Shown: piece after piece, positions 35,230 through 44,161 of the stretch
Numbering within the stretch: position 1 is the first letter of the stretch
Layout: each line of letters starts with the position of its first letter
Source of the DNA: Sphingobacterium bovistauri
Lineage (GTDB): Bacteria > Bacteroidota > Bacteroidia > Sphingobacteriales > Sphingobacteriaceae
DNA: 64,000 bases
NCBI RefSeq assembly: GCF_020295405.1
Contig: NZ_JADEYP010000017.1
Span: 1-64,000 of the forward strand
Direction: 5' to 3'
Translations under genes and position numbers: made by a program
Notes under the pieces: generated by a model
What the model was told of the DNA's origin: nothing
Database searches by the model: none
What the model saw: only the letters and a program-made list of their open reading frames with translations

Positions 35230-36150
35230 TTATTTCTCAAAACGATAGCCTTTTAAAAAATCATTAATTTCCATTCTTTTCTTCCCTTCAATTTGAATGA
35301 TTTTCAAATTGAGGTAGCCATCTATTGTTGCATATTTCAAAAAAGATTTTCCATCACTTAAGATTGAACCGGCTTCGCTTGAGTGATTGGTTAATTCTTT
35401 TTCAGCCTCAAAAATCTTGAGTACTTTATTGTTTAAATATGTAAAAGCTGTAGGATAGGGACTTAAACCGCGTGTTAGATTATAAATGCTTTCAGTCGTA
35501 TTTTTCCAATTTATAAGACAGTCTTCTTTAAAAATTTTAGGCGCATGTTTTAAATTTTCAATGCTCAAATTTTCTTGAGGAACAGGTTTAATACTATTAT
35601 TTCGAAGACCATCGATAGTTCTTACTAACGTTTCTGCTCCAGCAAGCATCAGTTTGTCATGAAGTATTCCTGCATTGTCGGTTTCATTAATATCAACTTT
35701 CGTCGCTAATAAGATATTGCCGGTATCGATTTCATGTTGTAAAAGGAATGTCGTAACGCCAGATTCCTTCTCTCCATTTATCACTGCATGATTAATAGGG
35801 GCAGCCCCTCTATATTGTGGCAATAAAGAGGCATGTACATTAATCGTCCCCATAGGAGGCATGTTCCAAACAAGTTCTGGTAACATACGAAATGCAACGA
35901 CAACTTGTAAATCAGCTTGATAAGATTTTAAATCTTCTATAAAACTAGGATCTCTTAATTTCTCCGGTTGTAAAACAGGTAAGCCATTAGCTTCGGCAAA
36001 AACCTTTACCGCAGATTGATTTAATTTTTGTCCTCTTCCAGCTGGTTTATCTGGAGCAGTAATCACAGCAACAACATTTTCTCCAGCATCTAACAAAGCT
36101 TTTAATGAAGCCACTGCAAAATCTGGGGTTCCCATAAACACGATACGCAT
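35230..36150 (-). CDS. fmt: Methionyl-tRNA formyltransferase
   Basis: Fmt formylates initiator Met-tRNA using 10-formyl-THF. The 306-residue protein has MRIVFMGTPDFAVASLKAL at the start (Rossmann fold), the catalytic NVHASLLPQYRGAAPINHAV motif (Asn, His and later Asp near residue 140-150) and GVTTFLLQHEIDTGNIL, then the C-terminal oligonucleotide-binding domain. The start ATG 36150 is chosen over one 19 codons upstream because the family starts at MRIVFMGT. It is convergent with an HTH gene and its promoter region overlaps that of the divergent permease gene. Confidence 0.96.
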   Translation of the reverse strand: MRIVFMGTPDFAVASLKALLDAGENVVAVITAPDKPAGRGQKLNQSAVKVFAEANGLPVLQPEKLRDPSFIEDLKSYQADLQVVVAFRMLPELVWNMPPMGTINVHASLLPQYRGAAPINHAVINGEKESGVTTFLLQHEIDTGNILLATKVDINETDNAGILHDKLMLAGAETLVRTIDGLRNNSIKPVPQENLSIENLKHAPKIFKEDCLINWKNTTESIYNLTRGLSPYPTAFTYLNNKVLKIFEAEKELTNHSSEAGSILSDGKSFLKYATIDGYLNLKIIQIEGKKRMEINDFLKGYRFEK

Positions 36151-36192
36151 ATATAATCTTATTACTTTTATTTTAAAACGGTATAACTTGAA

Positions 36193-36222
36193 TTTGTCAA
36201 GTGCCAAAAATTATTAACTTTG
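36193..36222 (+). promoter_or_regulatory. Promoter with -33 TTTG and -7 TAnnTTTG
   Basis: TTTG at 36193-36196 and TAACTTTG at 36215-36222 are 18 bases apart, the Bacteroidota sigma-70 spacing; start near 36229, 19 bases before TTG 36248. Confidence 0.65.
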
Positions 36223-36247
36223 CGAAGTTACAAAATAATATTGCAGG

Positions 36248-37465
36248 TTGAATTTTCCTTTATTTTTAGCCAATAGAATAAATTTAAAAGGTCAACGGAC
36301 TTTTTCTAAACTTATAGTCCGTGTGACTATAGGAGCATTGTCTATTGCTATTATTGCAATACTTCTTTCTGTAGCTATACTAAGAGGCTTTAAAGAAGAG
36401 ATAACAACGAAACAACGTGGTTTTTTTGGTGACCTTGTCGTTACAAAGCAAACTTTAGCTGATTATGCATTGATGCCAGTATTGCTAAGCGACTCTCAGA
36501 GGACGGAGATATTAAGTATTCCGACTGTTGAATCTATTAATGGTTTCGCAACTCAGGTAGGGATAATCAATGTTAATTCGGAAGTAGAGGGGGTGATGCT
36601 GAAGGGGATAGAGCCAACTTACGATCAGCGTTTTTTAAAAAGTAGTTTAGTTGATGGAAATATTCTAAACCTAGAGGAAGATAGCAATGAGCAGCAATTG
36701 CTCATTTCATATTATCTTGCGAATCGATTAAGCTTGAAAGTGGGTGATGACTTAATAATGTCATTCGTAAAGGACAATCGTACACGCAAAAGAAAGTTTC
36801 TGATCACAGGTATTTATAGAACAAATTCAGATGATTGGGATAAAAATTATGTGGTTGGATCCATTGAAGTGATTCGTAAGATGAATAATCTATTGGTTAA
36901 TGAGACAGGTGCTTATGAAATACGAATCAATGATTTTTCAAAGTTGAATGAAGTGACAGAAGCAGTTAATGAGGTATTGCCCGTAGAATTGAAAGCTACA
37001 AATGTAGTTGAATTTTGGGCCGATGTATTCAATTGGCTGGAAATGTTGGATATGAATGATGATATTATTTTCGTATTGATGGTTATTGTAGCAGTGATAA
37101 ATATGGTCTCATCGTTACTCATCACTATTCTAGAACGTACAAATATGATAGGTATATTGAAGGCTTTAGGGATGAATAATACAGCGTTGCGTAAAGTGTT
37201 TATGATGAATTCTTTATATATCATCGGATACGGTCTGTTGATCGGTAACTTAGTCGCATTTTCTGCCTATTTTTTCCAGAGAGCTACACACTTTTTTAAA
37301 TTAGATCCTAGTATATATTATTTGGAGTTTGTGCCAATGCACATTGATGTGCTTACAGTAGTTGTATTAAATATATCTGTTATAATTTTAGTGTTTTTGA
37401 CTACTATAATACCTTCAATGCTTATAACTCGGATATCACCAATTAAGGCTATTCAATTTAAGTAA
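36248..37465 (+). CDS. FtsX-type ABC transporter permease (LolC/E-like)
   Basis: The 405-residue protein has an N-terminal membrane segment (about 25-45, VTIGALSIAIIAILLSVAIL), a large periplasmic domain and three C-terminal membrane segments (about 277-300, 325-350, 375-395), the layout of FtsX-like permeases such as LolC/E that release lipoproteins. The start codon is TTG at 36248: no ATG lies near, but the conserved N-terminus (NFPLFLANR) begins here and the promoter fits. The ATPase partner is not next to it. LolC/E versus another FtsX role cannot be told apart. Confidence 0.88.
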   Translation: MNFPLFLANRINLKGQRTFSKLIVRVTIGALSIAIIAILLSVAILRGFKEEITTKQRGFFGDLVVTKQTLADYALMPVLLSDSQRTEILSIPTVESINGFATQVGIINVNSEVEGVMLKGIEPTYDQRFLKSSLVDGNILNLEEDSNEQQLLISYYLANRLSLKVGDDLIMSFVKDNRTRKRKFLITGIYRTNSDDWDKNYVVGSIEVIRKMNNLLVNETGAYEIRINDFSKLNEVTEAVNEVLPVELKATNVVEFWADVFNWLEMLDMNDDIIFVLMVIVAVINMVSSLLITILERTNMIGILKALGMNNTALRKVFMMNSLYIIGYGLLIGNLVAFSAYFFQRATHFFKLDPSIYYLEFVPMHIDVLTVVVLNISVIILVFLTTIIPSMLITRISPIKAIQFK

Positions 37466-37549
37466 TTGGTTCCGAATTCCTAATTGCCGTGTTTTTTTTG
37501 TATTTTAACTGCGATTAAAATTAATCCACTAATATAATTGCAGAATACA

Positions 37550-39679
37550 ATGAATAATAAAGTGATCGATCATTTGATCCATGCTTTTGAAGCGCCTCTT
37601 ACTAATCCTGTCTTAATTTTTTCACTTGTTTTACTAATTATTTTATTATCCCCTATATTACTACGTGCTATCCGAGTACCAGGTATAATAGGATTGATAT
37701 TAGCAGGGGTAGTTGTCGGGCCGCATGGGTTGAACTGGTTGGAGAAAAGTTCTGCTGTGAATTTGTTTTCAACTATAGGTTTACTTTATATTATGTTTAT
37801 AGCTGGTCTTGAGTTGGATATGAACGAGTTTAAAAAGACCAAACACAAGAGTGCTTTGTTTGGCTTTTTTACATTTATTATTCCAATTGCTATTGGTTTT
37901 CCTGTTTGTTTTTACGGTTTAGGTTATGATTTGCTACCTAGTGTACTAATTGCTAGTATGTTTGCTACACATACATTGGTGTCTTATCCAATAGTAAGTC
38001 GTTATGGCATTTCTAAACATGAAGCTGTAGCTATTACTATCGGGGGTACGATCTTGACGGACACAGCGGTATTGATAATTCTTGCAGTTATTACTGGTGC
38101 AGCACAAGGGGATATTAATCAGGAGTTTTGGGTGACTTTGGGTGTTTCTTTTGCGGTTTTCCTACTTATTATGTTTGGTATAATACCTCGCATTGCCAAG
38201 TGGTTTTTTCAAAGAGTAGAGTCAGAGAAGACAGGGCATTATATCTTCGTGCTAACAGTGGTCTTCTTTTCCGCTTTTATGGCTGAAATAGCTGGTTTAG
38301 AACCGATAATTGGGGCTTTCGTTGCAGGTTTAGCATTAAACAAGCTTATTCCGCATTCTTCGGCTTTGATGAACCGTATAGAGTTCATTGGAAATGCTAT
38401 ATTCATTCCTTTCTTTCTTATTTCAGTAGGAATGATCGTTGATGTTAGTGTATTAATGAAAGGTCCTACAGCGCTAATTGTAGCTGCTACATTGACTGTT
38501 GTTGCTGTGTTGGGTAAGTTTTTAGCTGCAACTGCTACACAGTTAACCTTTAAATATTCCAAAAATGAAAGAAATCTCATTTTTGGATTAAGTAATGCAC
38601 ATGCTGCGGCCACTTTGGCCGTTATCATGGTTGGTTATAATAATAATATAATTGATGAAAATGTGTTAAATGGTACAATAGTCTTGATATTGGTTACTTG
38701 CATTATTGCGACTATGATGACAGAAAGTGCTTCTAAAAAGGTCGTGCGTGAGGGACATCAAGATGATGAGCATATAGAGCATGTAGAAGAGTCAGAAGAA
38801 CAGATCATGATTCCTATTGCCAATATGAGCAATATGGAACCCATTTTGGATTTTGCAACGCTTATAAAATCAAAAAAGTCTCCATTCCCAATTAATATTG
38901 TCAGCGTCGTACCGGATGATGAACAGGCTGAAAGGAATATTATCGAAGCAAAAAGAAATCTAGAGAATACAGCTAAATACGCTTCTGGTTCTGAAACTGA
39001 AGTAGAACTATTGACTACTGTCGATATGAATATTCCGTCAGGTATAGCGCGTATGTCAAAATCAGTACTGGCAGATATTATTATAATGGGATGGCCTAGT
39101 GTGGTTTCTTTTGTTGACAAAATAGTAGGAGAAAAAGCAGAAAGTATTTTGAATAAGACCGATGCAACTTTGTTGATGTGTCGAATAGAAAAACCAATGA
39201 TTACACATCGCTCAATTACTGTATTTGTACCTCCCTTAGCTGAATCTGAAGTTGGTTTTGGATATTGGTTGGAAAAAATATTAAAATTGGCTCAAGAATT
39301 GTCATTACCTATAAGTTTTGTATGTGATGCAAGAACCGAAGAGAATATTGATGAAGCAAAAAATAAATTAAAATCAAGTGTTAGAGCGACTTATGGTAAT
39401 TACGAAGATTGGGATAATATCTATGGACTTGCCACTTTTAGCAATTCAGACTCGCTATTAGTTTTTGTTTCTTCAAGAAGTGGAGAAGTTTCTTATCGAG
39501 ATTCATTAGATGGTCTAGCAAAGCGAGTAGGGAAATATTATAAGAATCAAAACTTAATTTTAATTTTCCCAAGTCGTCAAGAAAATCAACATATTGATGA
39601 GTACGAATCTGTTGAAGCTTCACCAATCTTTAGGAAAATATCACGCGAAATAGGTAATATATTTAATAAAGAAAAATAG
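37550..39679 (+). CDS. Cation:proton antiporter (CPA2/KefB-like) with C-terminal UspA-like domain
   Basis: The 709-residue protein has ~12 membrane segments in residues 20-400, with GLEPIIGAFVAGLALNK, GLYIMFIAGLELDMNEFKK-type motifs and GIIGLILAGVVVGPHGL, as in the CPA2 Na+/H+ exchanger family. The C-terminal half (about 430-700) is soluble and contains two UspA-like regions (e.g. SVLADIIIMGW and IADNFL-less stretches near 540), which may bind nucleotide. It exports Na+ or K+ in exchange for H+ at the inner membrane; the ion is not known. Start ATG 37550; a TTG four codons upstream is less likely. It precedes icd. Confidence 0.9.
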   Translation: MNNKVIDHLIHAFEAPLTNPVLIFSLVLLIILLSPILLRAIRVPGIIGLILAGVVVGPHGLNWLEKSSAVNLFSTIGLLYIMFIAGLELDMNEFKKTKHKSALFGFFTFIIPIAIGFPVCFYGLGYDLLPSVLIASMFATHTLVSYPIVSRYGISKHEAVAITIGGTILTDTAVLIILAVITGAAQGDINQEFWVTLGVSFAVFLLIMFGIIPRIAKWFFQRVESEKTGHYIFVLTVVFFSAFMAEIAGLEPIIGAFVAGLALNKLIPHSSALMNRIEFIGNAIFIPFFLISVGMIVDVSVLMKGPTALIVAATLTVVAVLGKFLAATATQLTFKYSKNERNLIFGLSNAHAAATLAVIMVGYNNNIIDENVLNGTIVLILVTCIIATMMTESASKKVVREGHQDDEHIEHVEESEEQIMIPIANMSNMEPILDFATLIKSKKSPFPINIVSVVPDDEQAERNIIEAKRNLENTAKYASGSETEVELLTTVDMNIPSGIARMSKSVLADIIIMGWPSVVSFVDKIVGEKAESILNKTDATLLMCRIEKPMITHRSITVFVPPLAESEVGFGYWLEKILKLAQELSLPISFVCDARTEENIDEAKNKLKSSVRATYGNYEDWDNIYGLATFSNSDSLLVFVSSRSGEVSYRDSLDGLAKRVGKYYKNQNLILIFPSRQENQHIDEYESVEASPIFRKISREIGNIFNKEK

Positions 39680-39701
39680 CAAGCACTAAAACTATTTAAT
39701 T

Positions 39702-40964
39702 ATGGGCGAAAAAATAACTATGGGAACAAATGGTATATTATCTGTTCCTAATCAACCAATTATTCCTTTTATTATAGGCGATGGCATTGGCTCAGATATT
39801 TGGAATGCTTCTGTTAGGGTTTTTGACGCGGCAGTTCAAAAGGCATACGGAGGTAAGCGTTCTATAACATGGAAAGAGGTTTTGGCTGGAGAAAAGGCTT
39901 TTAATGAAACAGGAAATTGGCTGCCGAATGAAACGTTGGATACTTTCAAAGAATATTTAATTGGAATTAAAGGACCACTTACTACACCAATAGGTGGGGG
40001 AATTCGATCTTTAAATGTTGCTTTACGCAAGGAATTAAATTTGTATGTGTGCTTGAGACCGACTAAATGGTATGAAGGTGTACCATCACCAATAAAGCGT
40101 CCTGAGGATGTAGATATGGTTATTTTTCGTGAAAATACCGAAGATATTTATGCAGGCATTGAATTTTCTGCTGATTCTGAGGACTCAAAAAAACTTCAAA
40201 AATACTTGTTAGAAGAATTAGGTGTTGATTATTCTTTTAATCAAAATTCAGGAATAGGGATAAAAATTGTGTCTGAGGAAGGCTCAAAACGTTTGGTTCG
40301 TTCAGCGATAGAGTATGCTATTGAACATAAGAAATCTTCGGTGACCATAGTGCATAAAGGTAATATTATGAAGTACACCGAAGGAGCATTCAAACAGTGG
40401 GGATTTGAAGTTGCCGAAAAGGAATTTGGTCAATTCACTTATACATGGGGACAATGGGAGCGTACAAAGGAGGAGAAGGGGCAGGATACTGCTAATGCAG
40501 AGCAAAAGGCCGCAGAAGCTTCCGGAAAAATAGTTATAAAGGATATTATCGCAGATAATTTTCTGCAACAAATACTGTTAGCACCGAAAGATTATTCAGT
40601 CGTAGCTACATTAAACCTGAATGGAGACTATATATCAGACGCGTTGGCTGCTATGGTAGGGGGGATAGGGATTGCTCCAGGTGCAAATATTAATTACAAA
40701 ACTGGACATGCTATTTTCGAAGCAACGCACGGGACAGCGCCACGTTTTGCAAATACTGATACGATGAATCCTTCTTCGGTAATTTTAAGTGGTGTGATGA
40801 TGTTGGAGTACATGGGGTGGAACGAAGCTGCGGATAGTATTGTAAATGCCTTATCTCAGGCTATAAAGGATAAAACAGTTACGGTAGATTTTTACAATTT
40901 AATGGAAGGTGCTATTCTATTAAGAACTAGTGAATTTGCAGATAAAATAATTGAAAAAATATAA
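39702..40964 (+). CDS. icd: Isocitrate dehydrogenase (NADP+)
   Basis: Icd converts isocitrate to 2-oxoglutarate and CO2 in the TCA cycle. The 420-residue length and motifs fit the E. coli-like dimeric NADP enzyme: [30 protein letters not shown] (substrate-binding Ser and Arg), [26 protein letters not shown] (metal-binding Asp) and [11 protein letters not shown]. It is 22 bases after the antiporter gene and overlaps the next small gene by 1 base (TAATG), so the three are cotranscribed. Confidence 0.96.
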   Translation: MGEKITMGTNGILSVPNQPIIPFIIGDGIGSDIWNASVRVFDAAVQKAYGGKRSITWKEVLAGEKAFNETGNWLPNETLDTFKEYLIGIKGPLTTPIGGGIRSLNVALRKELNLYVCLRPTKWYEGVPSPIKRPEDVDMVIFRENTEDIYAGIEFSADSEDSKKLQKYLLEELGVDYSFNQNSGIGIKIVSEEGSKRLVRSAIEYAIEHKKSSVTIVHKGNIMKYTEGAFKQWGFEVAEKEFGQFTYTWGQWERTKEEKGQDTANAEQKAAEASGKIVIKDIIADNFLQQILLAPKDYSVVATLNLNGDYISDALAAMVGGIGIAPGANINYKTGHAIFEATHGTAPRFANTDTMNPSSVILSGVMMLEYMGWNEAADSIVNALSQAIKDKTVTVDFYNLMEGAILLRTSEFADKIIEKI

Positions 40965-41221
40965 TGTTATACGAAGAATTGCCATCTTTTATTCGTCAAT
41001 CAACGATTTTTACTGATACTGATAAGTATAAATTATCTAAAATACATGAGCTACCCACGGAGTTGGAAGTTGATAATTTTAGATTACAGCCGGCCATTCA
41101 AGAATTGACGAATACTTTTATAGGTGATGACTCTACAAGAGATATTCATCTTCAAGAAAAGGCAAAGGAATATTTAAGTCAAGATGATATTTTGTCAGCT
41201 TGGAAAGTGATTTTACTATAG
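40964..41221 (+). CDS. Small hypothetical protein overlapping icd
   Basis: The 85-residue product is acidic and helical (YEELPSFIRQSTIFTDTDKY). No signal, membrane part or known motif; I do not recognise it. Its ATG shares one base with the icd stop (TAATG), so it is translationally coupled and probably acts in the same condition as icd. Its last codons lie inside the hairpin that ends the unit (41204-41238), so the terminator overlaps the coding end. Confidence 0.7.
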   Translation: MLYEELPSFIRQSTIFTDTDKYKLSKIHELPTELEVDNFRLQPAIQELTNTFIGDDSTRDIHLQEKAKEYLSQDDILSAWKVILL

Positions 41222-41238
41222 AATAGTAAAATCACTTT
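41204..41238 (+). terminator. Terminator overlapping the end of a gene
   Basis: A 16-bp perfect stem (41204-41219 with 41223-41238) with a 3-base loop; the left arm holds the last five codons and part of the stop TAG (41219-41221). A T-run follows. Confidence 0.85.
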
Positions 41239-41244
41239 TTATAT

Positions 41245-41421
41245 TTAATTAAACATATTTTCTGAATCCCTGAAAAAGAAGTAATATACGATAGCCAATA
41301 AAATAAGTGTTACAAGTATTACTAAGATTATGGTTTTACCAGCGGGCTTATCATCAACTTCTTCCTTAACTACTTCGGGTACTTTTCCTTCCCATTCTTC
41401 TTTTTTGTGTTCTTCTTGCAT
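41245..41421 (-). CDS. Small single-pass membrane protein
   Basis: ATG 41421 to TAA 41245 gives a 58-residue protein: a charged, soluble N-terminal part (QEEHKKEEWEGKVPEVVKE) and one membrane segment (residues about 31-50, IILVILVTLILLAIVYYFFF) ending in a charged C-terminus (RDSENMFN). Clear amino-acid patterning argues for a gene despite its size. The inside/outside orientation is not certain; negative N-terminus and positive flank around the segment are mixed. It lies between two terminators, opposite to the icd unit. Confidence 0.65.
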   Translation of the reverse strand: MQEEHKKEEWEGKVPEVVKEEVDDKPAGKTIILVILVTLILLAIVYYFFFRDSENMFN

Positions 41422-41482
41422 ATCGCCGATGTATTAGTGCTATGAATAGAACAATCAAGAACCTTTTAAGTTTTGGTGATTT

Positions 41483-41531
41483 TTTAAACAATAATGCTCA
41501 GTCTTTTAGAAGCTGAGCATTATTGTTTAAA
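41483..41531. terminator. Bidirectional terminator of lysA
   Basis: A perfect 19-bp stem (41483-41501 with 41513-41531), 11-base loop, ends 13 bases before the lysA stop at 41545. Confidence 0.9.
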
Positions 41532-41544
41532 TTGATAAATATAT

Positions 41545-42708
41545 TTATTTCTCTTTGAAATAATGTCTTATCTCATTCCTTAGGTTGTAATTTGAAGCCA
41601 TTACTTCTCCATAAGCACCAGCGGTACGAATAGCAATTAAATCACCTCGTTCACATATTGGTAATTCAACCTCTTTGCCGAAACAATCTGAGCTCTCGCA
41701 AATAGGTCCTACAACATCATAATTCATAAACTTACTGTCAGCTTCAATCTCACCAATTTTTTCGATTTTATGGTATGCTTGATACAATGCCGGGCGCATC
41801 AATTCGGTCATACCTGCATCTAGAATAAGGAAATTTTTCTTTACACCGCTTTTGGTATACAAGACTTTACTCACTAGAGTCCCGCATTGTGCTACTAGAG
41901 CACGACCCAATTCAAAGTGAACTTCGTGCTGAGCTGTGCGTTCTAAAAATTTATCAAATACGTCAAAATAAGCTTCAAAATCAGGGATAGGATTCGCATC
42001 TGGATTTTTGTAGTCTACACCCAATCCTCCGCCGACATTAATTACTTTTATATAAGTACCACGCTCTTCAAAGAAATTTTTCCATTCATTAACCTTTACA
42101 CACAACGATTTGAATACATTCATATCTGTAATTTGTGAACCCACATGAAAGTGTAATCCAATAAGGTTAATGTGCGCGCAACTTTTAATAACAGAAGCAG
42201 CCTTCTCTAATTCGGAATTAGGGACGCCAAATTTGTTTTCGTCTAAGCCCGTAGTAATATAATGGTGGGTATGTGCATCTACATTAGGGTTGATACGCAA
42301 TGAAACATTAGCTTTCTCGCCAATTTGCTCTGCTAACTCATTGATTACTTCTAATTCTTGAATAGATTCAACATTGAATGCAAATATTTTGTGCTTTAAA
42401 GCTGCAATGATCTCTTTATCAGATTTACCTACACCAGCAAATGTAATTTTTTCTGCAGGGAAACCAATCTCCATTGATTTTTCCACCTCACCACCACTTA
42501 CACAATCAGCCCCATAGCCTTTAGATTGTATGAGCGATAGTATCTTATCATTAAAATTTGCTTTAAGGGCGTAATGAATATGGAAATTTCTTTTGTCAGC
42601 AGCTTTCTTTGCAGCGTCTAATGTACGTGTTAATAGTTCTAAATCGTAAAAATAGAATGGAGTCTCTTGCTGTGTTAAACTTTGTTTTATTTCTTTGTTT
42701 TGAAACAT
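41545..42708 (-). CDS. lysA: Diaminopimelate decarboxylase
   Basis: LysA is a PLP enzyme that makes lysine from meso-diaminopimelate, last step of lysine synthesis. The 387-residue protein has the PLP lysine in HYALKAN (Lys49), GLHFHVGSQI (near residue 195), NVGGGLGVDY and the C-terminal CESSDCFGKEVELP motif carrying the catalytic Cys. It follows lysC with 18 bases between the two genes, forming a lysine operon. It is the last gene, closed by a strong terminator. Confidence 0.96.
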   Translation of the reverse strand: MFQNKEIKQSLTQQETPFYFYDLELLTRTLDAAKKAADKRNFHIHYALKANFNDKILSLIQSKGYGADCVSGGEVEKSMEIGFPAEKITFAGVGKSDKEIIAALKHKIFAFNVESIQELEVINELAEQIGEKANVSLRINPNVDAHTHHYITTGLDENKFGVPNSELEKAASVIKSCAHINLIGLHFHVGSQITDMNVFKSLCVKVNEWKNFFEERGTYIKVINVGGGLGVDYKNPDANPIPDFEAYFDVFDKFLERTAQHEVHFELGRALVAQCGTLVSKVLYTKSGVKKNFLILDAGMTELMRPALYQAYHKIEKIGEIEADSKFMNYDVVGPICESSDCFGKEVELPICERGDLIAIRTAGAYGEVMASNYNLRNEIRHYFKEK

Positions 42709-42726
42709 GGTAGAATTTATCAGCTA

Positions 42727-44043
42727 TTAAAATAATCTATTGTGCAATGAACGTAAGGCTTCAGTTTTGTGTTTTGAATCTAATAATATAGACACATTGT
42801 AATCTGAACCGCCATATGAAATCATACGAACAGGTAAATGCTTAACTGCATCCAATACGCGTGCAGCATATCCATGTGTGTTTGCCCCAAAGTCACCTAC
42901 TACACAAATAATAGTTTGACCTTCATCAACACCAACCTTACCAAATAACTCGACTTCTTTGATGATCTCTAACAAGTTACTCGTGTCATCAATTGATAAC
43001 GATACTGCAACCTCCGAAGTTGTAATCATATCAATCGGAGTTTTATAGCGTTCGAAGATTTCAAATACTTTGCGTAAGAAGCCGTAAGCCAGCAACATAC
43101 GTGAGGAATGGATATGAATAGCAGTGATGCCATCTTTAGCTGCAATAGCACGGATAGATCCTTTTTCAGCTCCATTTTTTGAGATCAAAGTACCCTGTGC
43201 AGTTGGATCCATTGTGTTTAACAAACGTACAGGTACATTATATTTTTGTGCAGGAAAAACAGATTGAGGATGTAATATTTTAGCGCCGAAATAAGCTAAT
43301 TCTGCCGCTTCGTCAAAGCTTAAATTTGCAATAGGTTTGGTGCCTGAAACTATACGAGGGTCGTTATTGTGCATACCGTCTATATCAGTCCAGATTTGAA
43401 CCTCATCAGCTTTAATAGCAGCACCAATCAATGAGGCTGTGTAATCTGAACCACCACGGCGTAAATTGTCAATTTCACCGAAAGAATTTCTGCAAATAAA
43501 ACCTTGCGTAATGAATAATTTGTTGTCAGAATTTTGTTCTAAAAATGGGGATAATTTCTCCGTAATGTAGTCAACAATAGGTTCATTGTCTTCATCGATT
43601 TTCATGAAATCTAATGCTGGTAATAAAACTGAAGGAATATTGATTTCAGTTAAACGCAAGTGCCATAATGTAGTCGACAATAATTCTCCTTGAGCCAGGA
43701 TAATCTTCTCTTCTGTTGGTGTAAAGACATCGTGGTTACCAAAGTCTCCAATAAGATTGAAATGGTAGTCAATTAATTCTTGACCTTGTTTTAAACCTTT
43801 CTCTGAAGTAAAAAGCTCTTTAATAAGACCTTCGTATTTATCTTTATGTGCTTTGATTAAATCTAAAGCTTTTGATTTATCTCTATCTGAAAATGCTTGT
43901 GCTATTTCTACTAAAGCATTCGTTGTGCCAGAAACTGCTGACAATACAACGATTTGACGTTCATTAGGGTTTACAATATCTAGTAAGCCTTTGATGCGTG
44001 CAGCACTTCCCACTGAAGTACCACCAAATTTTAAAACTTTCAT
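42727..44043 (-). CDS. lysC: Aspartate kinase (lysine-type)
   Basis: LysC phosphorylates aspartate, first step toward lysine, methionine and threonine. The 438-residue protein starts MKVLKFGGTSVGSA (ATP-binding KFGGTS). FICRNSFGEIDNLRRGGSDY follows, and the C-terminal half (about 290-438) contains two ACT domains that would bind an effector. ATG 44043 is chosen over an in-frame ATG 24 codons upstream, because the kinase motif must lie at the start. It is a monofunctional kinase, not fused to homoserine dehydrogenase. It is followed by lysA. A promoter (44088-44118) is partly inside the terminator that follows serA. Confidence 0.95.
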   Translation of the reverse strand: MKVLKFGGTSVGSAARIKGLLDIVNPNERQIVVLSAVSGTTNALVEIAQAFSDRDKSKALDLIKAHKDKYEGLIKELFTSEKGLKQGQELIDYHFNLIGDFGNHDVFTPTEEKIILAQGELLSTTLWHLRLTEINIPSVLLPALDFMKIDEDNEPIVDYITEKLSPFLEQNSDNKLFITQGFICRNSFGEIDNLRRGGSDYTASLIGAAIKADEVQIWTDIDGMHNNDPRIVSGTKPIANLSFDEAAELAYFGAKILHPQSVFPAQKYNVPVRLLNTMDPTAQGTLISKNGAEKGSIRAIAAKDGITAIHIHSSRMLLAYGFLRKVFEIFERYKTPIDMITTSEVAVSLSIDDTSNLLEIIKEVELFGKVGVDEGQTIICVVGDFGANTHGYAARVLDAVKHLPVRMISYGGSDYNVSILLDSKHKTEALRSLHNRLF

Positions 44044-44087
44044 GTTATAATTAGTAAAATATTTTAGTCTATGTTGTAAATAATTGC

Positions 44088-44118
44088 CAAATATACATAT
44101 ACAAAAATGCGGCACAAA
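44088..44118 (-). promoter_or_regulatory. Promoter of lysC
   Basis: On the minus strand TTTG (44118-44115) and TATATTTG (44095-44088) are 19 bases apart; start near 44081, leader about 38 bases. The -33 part lies at the end of the right arm of the serA terminator. Confidence 0.6.
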
Positions 44119-44143
44119 ATGCTAATAAGCTCTTGTGCCGCAT
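44107..44143 (-). terminator. Terminator of serC-serA
   Basis: ATGCGGCACAA (44107-44117) is perfectly complementary to TTGTGCCGCAT (44133-44143), 15-base loop; T-run on the minus strand after it. The outer bases also pair with CCGCATAA/TTATGCGG at 44138-44156, so two hairpins exclude each other. Confidence 0.8.
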
Positions 44144-44161
44144 AAATTTTATGCGGAAGAA

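Noticed and set aside
44044-44115. N-terminal extension of lysC
   Set aside because: It covers the lysC promoter; the kinase motif belongs at the N-terminus.
44107-44156. Attenuator for lysC
   Set aside because: Two exclusive hairpins exist, but a well-spaced promoter lies downstream and there is no leader peptide rich in Lys, so I keep it only as a weaker observation.
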